In this document: in pieces, positions 1-5,438 of the stretch
How the letters are laid out: each line of letters begins with the position of its first letter
Numbering within the stretch: the stretch's first letter is position 1
Position numbers and translations under genes: made by a program
DNA from: Ignavibacteria bacterium
GTDB lineage: Bacteria; Bacteroidota; Ignavibacteria; Tepidaquicellales; OLB5
Length of the DNA stretch: 7,429 nt
Direction of reading: 5' to 3'
NCBI GenBank assembly: GCA_026417195.1
Contig: JAOADS010000107.1
Span: 287 to 7,715, forward strand
Notes under the pieces: model-generated
Seen by the model: only the letters and a program-made list of their open reading frames with translations
Database searches by the model: none
Told to the model about the DNA's origin: nothing

Positions 1-83
1 CAGTCAGCTGGTATAAAAACAATACCAACTGGTGGTTAAAAAGAAAAGAGGAAGCAGAGAGTATCTATATAAAAGAAAATTAA
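1..83 (+). CDS. rmlB: C-terminal end of an NDP-sugar dehydratase, probably dTDP-glucose 4,6-dehydratase (partial)
   Basis: Only the last 26 codons are present (reading frame beginning at base 3, stop TAA at 81-83); the gene starts upstream of the window. The peptide opens VSWYKNNTNWW and ends in a charged tail. This resembles the end of RmlB/RfbB-type short-chain dehydratases, where a terminal helix carries a T-V-x-WY-x-x-N-x-x-W(W/V) pattern. RmlB converts dTDP-glucose to dTDP-4-keto-6-deoxyglucose in the cytoplasm, the second step towards dTDP-rhamnose and related sugars. The stop lies 12 bases before the next start, and that neighbour is also a nucleotide-sugar enzyme, so the two are probably cotranscribed for polysaccharide synthesis. 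Other extended SDR sugar epimerases or dehydratases end in a similar way, so the exact substrate is uncertain. The competing frame ending at TAA 37-39 gives a short peptide with no recognisable pattern. Confidence 0.6.
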   Translation, partial: VSWYKNNTNWWLKRKEEAESIYIKEN

Positions 84-95
84 AAATAAATTCAA

Positions 96-1433
96 ATGAG
101 TGAAGTCTTAAAAGAGAAAATAAAACTGAAGAAAGCAAAGATATGTGTTATAGGGCTGGGATATGTTGGACTACCGCTTGCTGTTGAGTATGCAATTAAG
201 GGATATAATGTTCACGGAATCGATACAGACATTACCAAAATAAAACTCATTCATCAGAAGAAGAACTATATAAAAGATGTTGTGAACAAGGATTTTCTTT
301 TTGCGATAAATAATAAACTTTTCACAGCATCTGAGAAGTATGATAAACTCGGTGAGCAGGATATAATTTTTATCTGTGTTCCTACACCGGTTAACGAGAA
401 TAAAACACCGGATATTTCATGCATAATGTCTGCTACAGAAGAAATTTACAAAAGAGCAAAAAAGCATTGTATGGTAATTCTTAAGAGTACAACCTTTCCG
501 GGCACGACAGAGGAATGTGTTATGCCTGTTCTTGAAAAAAGAGGCTGGAAAGTAGGAAAGGATTTTCATTTAGCCTTTTCGCCTGAAAGGGTTGATCCGG
601 GTAATAAAACTTACAATACCTCCAATACTCCTGTAGTCGTGGGTGGAGTTACCAAGAAATGTCTTGAGGCAGCTACTCTTGTACTTCAGGATGTTGCCAG
701 CAAAGTACATCAGGTTTCATCACCGAAAGCCGCTGAAATGTCAAAACTTTTGGAGAACATATTCAGGAGTGTTAACATAGCATTAGTTAACGAAATGGCA
801 AGACTTTGTGACAGAATGGGAAATGTAAATATCTGGGAAGTTATAGAAGCAGCCGCAACAAAGCCTTTTGGTTTTATGCCGTTTTATCCCGGACCCGGCA
901 TTGGAGGTCATTGTATTCAGATTGATCCTTACTATCTTGACTGGCGGGCAAAAAAATATGATTTTCACACGAAGTTTGTTGAGCTTGCAGCTGAGTCAAA
1001 CGAAGAAATGCCGTTTTATGTCAGGGATATGGTTATCAGAGAACTTGCCTTTGCAGGGATTAAAACAAATGACGCAAATGTTTTAATATTAGGAACTACT
1101 TTTAAAAAAGATGTTGAAGATTCAAGAAACTCCCCTGCTATCAAAATCATAGAATTGCTGTATAAAGAAGGCATTACTAATATTAATTTCCATGATCCTT
1201 ATATGAGGAATATCAGATTATATGATAAGATATTCCGTGTTCAGGAATTAAATGAGAAATTACTTAAAGATGCTGATATAACTGTTATAGTAACTGATCA
1301 TAGCAGTTATGATTATGAATGGATAGTTGATTTTTCGAAGCGTGTTATAGATACCAGGAATGCTACAAAAAAGATAAAGAACAGGGAAAAAATCGTGCTT
1401 CTTGGTGCCTGGGCTCACAGGTTACCTTCCTGA
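96..1433 (+). CDS. wbpA: UDP-N-acetyl-D-glucosamine 6-dehydrogenase (WbpA-type UDP-sugar dehydrogenase)
   Basis: This 445-residue protein is full length for the UDP-glucose/GDP-mannose dehydrogenase family. It should oxidise C6 of UDP-GlcNAc to the uronic acid with two NAD+, in the cytoplasm, for surface polysaccharide. An N-terminal Rossmann fold opens with GLGYVGLPLAVEYA (20-33). CVPTPVN (94-100), STTFPGTTEE (131-140) and FSPERVDPGN (161-170) follow. The central dimerisation helix has AEMSKLLENIFRSVNIALVNE features (K217, N221), and GPGIGGHCIQIDPYYL (266-281) carries the catalytic Cys273. The C-terminal UDP-binding domain has LGTTFKKDVEDSRNSP (332-347) and HDPY (366-369). The EAAATKPFGFMPFYPGPG wording (251-268) favours the WbpA/UDP-GlcNAc branch over UDP-glucose dehydrogenase; WecC (UDP-ManNAc) is the main alternative. 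ATG 96 is the first start and lies 12 bases after the upstream dehydratase stop, with no Shine-Dalgarno sequence. A terminator follows the stop. Confidence 0.9.
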   Translation: MSEVLKEKIKLKKAKICVIGLGYVGLPLAVEYAIKGYNVHGIDTDITKIKLIHQKKNYIKDVVNKDFLFAINNKLFTASEKYDKLGEQDIIFICVPTPVNENKTPDISCIMSATEEIYKRAKKHCMVILKSTTFPGTTEECVMPVLEKRGWKVGKDFHLAFSPERVDPGNKTYNTSNTPVVVGGVTKKCLEAATLVLQDVASKVHQVSSPKAAEMSKLLENIFRSVNIALVNEMARLCDRMGNVNIWEVIEAAATKPFGFMPFYPGPGIGGHCIQIDPYYLDWRAKKYDFHTKFVELAAESNEEMPFYVRDMVIRELAFAGIKTNDANVLILGTTFKKDVEDSRNSPAIKIIELLYKEGITNINFHDPYMRNIRLYDKIFRVQELNEKLLKDADITVIVTDHSSYDYEWIVDFSKRVIDTRNATKKIKNREKIVLLGAWAHRLPS

Positions 1434-1460
1434 ACTGTCTGATATGTTCCTTTGATTTTC

Positions 1461-1487
1461 AAGCTGTCTTTTAAGACAGCTTTTTTT
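1461..1487 (+). terminator. Intrinsic (rho-independent) terminator after the UDP-sugar dehydrogenase gene
   Basis: A perfect 9-bp stem, AAGCTGTCT (1461-1469) pairing with AGACAGCTT (1474-1482), closes a four-base loop. It runs straight into a seven-T tract at 1481-1487. It begins 27 bases after the dehydrogenase stop and 53 bases before the terminator tract meets the next start, which is where the end of a sugar operon is expected. The stem is nearly symmetrical, but there is no equally good A tract on the left side, so it mainly reads as a plus-strand terminator. Confidence 0.88.
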
Positions 1488-1539
1488 ATGAGATTTAATT
1501 GTATTTTCTTAAACTGAAAAAAGAGTTAATTTTTATTAA

Positions 1540-2274
1540 ATGAACGAAAAAAAAAGTTATTTTTTTTCTGATGTTCATCTGGGGCTGGGGACTTTTGAAG
1601 AGGAGAAAATAAAAGAAAGAAAACTTATTGGTTTTCTTGAAAAAATAAGAGTTGATGCAGTGAAGATATTTATAGCAGGTGACTTGTTTGACTGCTGGAT
1701 AGAATACAGGAAAGCTGTGCCGAAGGGATTTTACAGAACTTTATCAAAGCTGAATGAACTTGTAGAACAAGGAATAGAAATCAATTTTTTTTCAGGTAAT
1801 CATGATTTCTGGCTCAATAGCTACTTAAGAGATGATGTGGGTCTGAAACTTTATGATTATATGGACACTATTATAGATGGGAAGAGGTTATATATTATTC
1901 ATGGTGACGGGCTTTCCAAAGGCGATTTGGGATATAAGATTATAAAAAAAATATTACGTAACCGTTTTAATCAGTTTCTCTATTCCTGGATTCATCCTGA
2001 TATAGGCATAAGCCTTGCAGAGAAATCTTCAAAGAAGTCAAGGTTTCATAATGAAAATCAGTCTTACGGGGCAGAAGGAATGGAAAATTTTGCATCAGAT
2101 AAAATATCGGAAGGTTTCGACTATGTTATCATGGGACATTATCATAAGCCTCTTATAAAAGAAATTTCATCAAATGGCAAAAAAGGTTACTTTATCACTC
2201 TGGGTGACTGGATAAAAAACTTTTCATATGGCGTTTTATCAGATGGTAAATTTGAGATAAAGAAATATGTTTAA
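1540..2274 (+). CDS. lpxH: UDP-2,3-diacylglucosamine diphosphatase, LpxH-like calcineurin-type phosphoesterase
   Basis: This 244-residue metallophosphoesterase has all the dinuclear metal-site motifs in order: SDVHLG (10-15), GDLFD (47-51), GNHDFW (86-91), HGDG (121-124) and GHYH (199-202). Family knowledge: LpxH removes UMP from UDP-2,3-diacylglucosamine to give lipid X, a lipid A step at the inner face of the cytoplasmic membrane. The GDLFDCWIEYRKAVPKGFYR stretch (47-66) and the HPDIG-LAEKSSKKSR region (152-168) match the Bacteroidota LpxH-like group. The third motif reads GNHD, whereas E. coli LpxH reads GNRD, so lipid A activity is inferred from family and phylum rather than shown. No signal peptide is visible. 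The gene starts a new unit after the terminator and lies 24 bases before the PBP gene; both are envelope-building genes. ATG 1540 is chosen because it lies just before the SDVHLG strand, and the leader is A/T-rich without a clear ribosome binding site. Confidence 0.85.
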   Translation: MNEKKSYFFSDVHLGLGTFEEEKIKERKLIGFLEKIRVDAVKIFIAGDLFDCWIEYRKAVPKGFYRTLSKLNELVEQGIEINFFSGNHDFWLNSYLRDDVGLKLYDYMDTIIDGKRLYIIHGDGLSKGDLGYKIIKKILRNRFNQFLYSWIHPDIGISLAEKSSKKSRFHNENQSYGAEGMENFASDKISEGFDYVIMGHYHKPLIKEISSNGKKGYFITLGDWIKNFSYGVLSDGKFEIKKYV

Positions 2275-2298
2275 TGAAAAACAAAATATTAAGTTTCC

Positions 2299-4602
2299 AT
2301 GAGTAAGCCGGATACCAGGACTCACGAAAGACAGAGATATTTCAGTGACAGGGCTTACAGGCACGAACTTGCCAAAAGAAAGAAAAAGAAAACTTCCAGA
2401 AACATAAGTTTTCTTTCACTGATTACGATTATTCTGATTATTTCAACTGTAATTTACGGTGCCTACATTTTTGAAGGGCTCCCGTCTCTTTCAAGTTTAG
2501 AAAAACCTAAAACAGACCTTGCTACCAGAATTTATTCTGAAGACGGAGAGCTTATAGATCAGCTTTATATAGAAAACCGAACAATAGTTTCCCTTGACGT
2601 TATTCCCAAAGACCTCATAAATGCACTTATAGCTACCGAAGACAGGAAATTTTTCAGCCACTGGGGAATTGACCTTGACAGGGTTATCAAGGCTTTCATA
2701 AAGAACCTTATGGCTCTTTCTATAAAAGAAGGCGCAAGTACCATAACTCAGCAGCTTGCAAGAAATCTTTACAGGGATGAAATAGGCAGTAAGGTTTCTT
2801 TTACAAGGAAGTTAAGGGAAGCTGTTACTGCTGTTCAGATAGAGAAAACATATACGAAAGAGGAAATATTGCTTTTATATTTAAATCAGGTTTACTTTGG
2901 CAGAGGTGCCTATGGTGTAGAAGCAGCTTCAAGAACTTTCTTTGATAAGTCTGTATCAGAACTGACTCTTGACGAATGTGCAACACTGATAGGTATGATT
3001 AAAAATCCTTCAGGTTTTTATGACCCAGTTGAACGGCCTGATCAGTGTCTTGAGAGAAGAAATATAGTGCTTAACAACATGTATGAAGAAGGTTACATTT
3101 CAAAAGAAGTATATGAACTTGCAAAAAATGATCCTGTGAAAGCTCAGCCTAAATCTGTAAAAAAAGAATCTGGTTCTATGAACATAGCAGCTCAGTTTAC
3201 AGAATATGTCAGACAACAACTGGAAAAAAAGGCTGAAAAATATGGTTTTAACATATACAGAGATGGGCTGGTTGTAAGAACTACCCTGAACATGAGAATG
3301 CAGAAACATGCCGTTGACGCTGTTAACAATCAGTTGAAAGAGTTTCAGCGTGCTTTTAATTCGACATGGAACTGGAAACAACATAAGGATATACTCATAG
3401 ATGCAATAGACAAAGCCATAAGAAACAGCGATGAGTATAAGAAAGCTAAGACTGATGCAGAAAGAGCTGTAATATATAACAGATTAAAGAATGATATTAA
3501 CTTTATTGAAAAAGTAAAGGAAAGAGAAATAGCCGTTCAGGTGGGTTTTGTCTGCATAGATCCTAAAACAGGGGAAATAAAGGCTATGGTGGGTCAGAAT
3601 CCGAATTATCCTTTCAAATACGGATTAAATCACGTTACTCAGATAAAAAGACAGCCGGGTTCTTCATTTAAAGCTTTTGTTTATGCCACAGCCATTGAAA
3701 ACGGATATTCTCCGGCTTATACGATTTCAAATGACCCGTTGCGTGTTGTAATAGGTGGTCAGACGTGGTCCCCTAAAGGCGGAGGAACAGGTGGTATGGT
3801 TACATTAAGAGACGGACTTGCAAGATCAATCAATGTTGTTGCAGTCAGAACTGCCATGGAGCTTGCACCTATTGAACAAGTTATAAGACTTTCACAAAAA
3901 ATGGGTATAAGTTCAACTTTGCCGAACGTACTTTCACTTTCACTCGGTGTAGGGGAGGTTTCCCCTCTTGAAATGACAAGTGCATACGGAGTTTTCCCAA
4001 ATGAAGGAATATGGGTTGAACCTCATGCTATAGTTAAGATAGAAGACCGGTTCGGTAACGTAATAGAAGAATTTATTCCAGAGACAAGGGAAGCAATAAG
4101 CGAAGGAGTTGCTTATATAATGTCTGATATGATGGAGGATGTCATAAATGACGGAACAGCACAGAGTGTAAGAAATTTTTTCAGTCGCCCTGCTGCAGGC
4201 AAAACAGGAACGACTCAGGACTATACGGATGCCTGGTTTATAGGATTTACGCCTCAACTGGTAGCAGGTTGCTGGCTTGGCTTTGATGATTCCAGAATTA
4301 AATTCGGTGGAGCTTACGGTCAGGGGGGAAGAGCTGCTGCACCTATCTGGGGAAGGTTTATGAAATATGTTTATGATGACCCTCAGACAACTATGCCACT
4401 TGCATATTTTGAGATGCCTCCCGATGTCATTGAAACCGATATATGCACTGTAACCGGGCTGACTGCAAATTCAAGCTGTCCGTCATATGTAGATCTTATT
4501 TTAAAGAGAAATATGGGAAGGAAATGTTCAATGTCTCATTCATTTATTCCTTCCGATACTGAAACTTCGGGGGAACCTCCTCCGGGAAGCATTGGTTTTT
4601 AA
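2299..4602 (+). CDS. mrcA: Class A penicillin-binding protein 1A (bifunctional glycosyltransferase/transpeptidase)
   Basis: This 767-residue protein polymerises lipid II glycan strands and crosslinks peptidoglycan stems on the periplasmic side of the inner membrane. A basic cytoplasmic tail (RKKKK near 27-31) precedes one transmembrane segment at about 36-57. The GT51 glycosyltransferase domain contains ATEDRKFFSHWGID (112-125, catalytic Glu114), EGASTITQQLARNLY (144-158) and YLNQVYFGRGAYGVEAA (194-210). A charged, helix-rich linker follows at about 340-410. The transpeptidase domain contains PGSSFK (453-458, nucleophile Ser455 of SxxK), RSIN (SxN at 510-512) and GKTGTT (634-639, KTG at 635-637), so both activities look intact. 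The C-terminal tail has Cys716, Cys727 and Cys743, which could form disulfides in the periplasm, and ends in a Pro/Gly-rich stretch. The start ATG 2299 lies 24 bases after the LpxH-like stop. The next start lies 10 bases after this stop, so read-through transcription into the metal-related genes is plausible. Confidence 0.96.
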   Translation: MSKPDTRTHERQRYFSDRAYRHELAKRKKKKTSRNISFLSLITIILIISTVIYGAYIFEGLPSLSSLEKPKTDLATRIYSEDGELIDQLYIENRTIVSLDVIPKDLINALIATEDRKFFSHWGIDLDRVIKAFIKNLMALSIKEGASTITQQLARNLYRDEIGSKVSFTRKLREAVTAVQIEKTYTKEEILLLYLNQVYFGRGAYGVEAASRTFFDKSVSELTLDECATLIGMIKNPSGFYDPVERPDQCLERRNIVLNNMYEEGYISKEVYELAKNDPVKAQPKSVKKESGSMNIAAQFTEYVRQQLEKKAEKYGFNIYRDGLVVRTTLNMRMQKHAVDAVNNQLKEFQRAFNSTWNWKQHKDILIDAIDKAIRNSDEYKKAKTDAERAVIYNRLKNDINFIEKVKEREIAVQVGFVCIDPKTGEIKAMVGQNPNYPFKYGLNHVTQIKRQPGSSFKAFVYATAIENGYSPAYTISNDPLRVVIGGQTWSPKGGGTGGMVTLRDGLARSINVVAVRTAMELAPIEQVIRLSQKMGISSTLPNVLSLSLGVGEVSPLEMTSAYGVFPNEGIWVEPHAIVKIEDRFGNVIEEFIPETREAISEGVAYIMSDMMEDVINDGTAQSVRNFFSRPAAGKTGTTQDYTDAWFIGFTPQLVAGCWLGFDDSRIKFGGAYGQGGRAAAPIWGRFMKYVYDDPQTTMPLAYFEMPPDVIETDICTVTGLTANSSCPSYVDLILKRNMGRKCSMSHSFIPSDTETSGEPPPGSIGF

Positions 4603-4612
4603 AATAGTAAAG

Positions 4613-5014
4613 ATGTGCAGTGTTAATGAAATATTGTTAAGAACGTTTATTTCGTTACTGATCCTTGTATCGGGCAACTTCGGATACGGATTTCTGCATT
4701 CGGAATGTATTACTCTATCAGATCGGCACCTTAAATGTGAATCAGATTGCTGTCTTCAAAGTGAGTGCTGTAATTTATCTGATTTATCAGAAGAAGCTAT
4801 TCTGGACTTAAGCGGCTGTTGTGAAGTTCATGAGAGTAAAGACGTTATATCTGAAAATGCAGTTAAGCCGCTAAACTTTTCCGATAAGATCAGTAAATCC
4901 CGATTACAAAGTGTTATCTATGATACAGCATTTCCATTCTTATTAAGATATACCGAGAAGATTAGTTCTTCAAATACACCTCTCTACATTTCAGTTTCCA
5001 GCCTGAGGATTTAA
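4613..5014 (+). CDS. Small exported cysteine-rich protein, possibly a divergent HYC_CC_PP-type metal-associated protein
   Basis: This is a 133-residue protein without a confident family. A hydrophobic segment at about 7-27 looks like a signal peptide or membrane anchor, so the rest is probably periplasmic. Nine cysteines are present: C2 before the hydrophobic segment, then C32, C42, the pairs C46-C47, C52-C53 and C69-C70. The paired arrangement, in an acidic Ser/Glu/Asp-rich context, suggests soft-metal binding or disulfides. The layout (hydrophobic start, LHSEC at 28-32, CC pairs, TPLY near the C-terminus at 122-125) recalls small HYC_CC_PP proteins that accompany Bacteroidota metal-type TonB receptors, but the HYC and PP signatures are imperfect. 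The start is ATG 4613, 10 bases after the PBP stop. A longer reading from TTG 4592 would overlap the PBP gene by 11 bases and adds only MVFKIVK. There is no other Met in the frame. A YHS-domain gene follows after 60 bases. Confidence 0.7.
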   Translation: MCSVNEILLRTFISLLILVSGNFGYGFLHSECITLSDRHLKCESDCCLQSECCNLSDLSEEAILDLSGCCEVHESKDVISENAVKPLNFSDKISKSRLQSVIYDTAFPFLLRYTEKISSSNTPLYISVSSLRI

Positions 5015-5074
5015 AAAAACCCATACTACTTCTTATTATTTTCTAACTTAACATTTTTAAAGAAATTTCTAATT

Positions 5075-5437
5075 ATGTTGTTTATTTTAATCATTACAAT
5101 ATTTAATAATTTTTCAGGTGACTTTTCTGGCGTAAATAAAATATCTGTGGACAGTGTTTATATTTGTCCGGTAGAAAACGAGGTTATTATGTCTGAGCCC
5201 ATAAAGTTAGAATATACCGGCAAAATATATTATTTCTGCTGTTCAGGATGCGAGATGCTTTTTAAGAAAGAACCTGCTAGATATATACAGAAAGATTTAA
5301 TGTGTCTGCCCTGCAGCGACTATGATGCAAAAAGAGAAATTTATTTTATTTATGATGAAGTTAAATACTACTTCTGCTCGAGATCATGTGCAGAGAAATT
5401 TAGAAAAGTCCCTGAGAAGTATCTAAACGGGAAATAA
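5075..5437 (+). CDS. Exported tandem YHS/TRASH-like metal-binding protein
   Basis: This 120-residue protein starts with a short hydrophobic segment (2-10), consistent with a signal peptide or anchor. Two YHS-like units follow. Unit 1 (about 29-71) has YICPV (C31) and YYFCCSGC (52-59; C55, C56, C59), ending in FKKEPARYI. Unit 2 (about 76-117) has MCLPC (C77, C80) and YYFCSRSC (98-105; C101, C105), ending in FRKVPEKYL. The shared pattern YYFC-x3-C-x3-F-K/R-K-x-P-x-x-Y shows an internal duplication. YHS/TRASH domains bind metals, often copper, and occur in metal transport ATPases, sensors and small chaperone-like proteins. This copy is exported, so periplasmic metal binding or hand-off is a reasonable inference; the metal is unknown. 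The N-terminal motif of unit 1 has one Cys where unit 2 has C-x2-C. The stop lies one base before the TonB receptor start, a strong sign of cotranscription. Confidence 0.85.
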   Translation: MLFILIITIFNNFSGDFSGVNKISVDSVYICPVENEVIMSEPIKLEYTGKIYYFCCSGCEMLFKKEPARYIQKDLMCLPCSDYDAKREIYFIYDEVKYYFCSRSCAEKFRKVPEKYLNGK

Positions 5438-5438
5438 C

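Noticed and set aside
1..39. Alternative upstream reading ending at TAA 37-39
   Set aside because: The peptide shows no family pattern, while the frame ending at TAA 81-83 gives a WY-x-x-N-x-x-WW tail typical of RmlB-type enzymes and ends close to the next start.
783..968. Minus-strand open frame inside the UDP-sugar dehydrogenase gene
   Set aside because: It lies wholly within a well-supported gene covering the catalytic Cys region and has no recognisable protein features; a shadow frame.
868..1086. Plus-strand out-of-frame open reading frame inside the UDP-sugar dehydrogenase gene
   Set aside because: It is fully contained in the confident gene in another frame, with no domain signature.
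1499..1534. Possible Bacteroidota-type promoter (TTG ... TAATTTTT) before the LpxH-like gene
   Set aside because: The spacer between the two elements is about 25 bases, too long for the TTTG-19/21-TAnnTTTG pattern, the last base of the -7 element does not match, and it would leave almost no leader before ATG 1540.
3100..3384. Minus-strand open frame inside the PBP1A gene
   Set aside because: It is antisense to the PBP linker region, with no leader, motif or neighbour supporting a gene.
3940..4257. Minus-strand open frame of 105 codons inside the PBP1A gene
   Set aside because: It is antisense to the transpeptidase domain including the KTG motif; its composition looks like a mirrored coding frame rather than a protein.
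4592..4612. TTG start extending the Cys-rich protein by seven residues into the PBP gene
   Set aside because: It needs a rare start codon and overlaps the PBP end. ATG 4613 is in frame, 10 bases after the PBP stop, and leaves a well-placed hydrophobic segment at residues 7-27.
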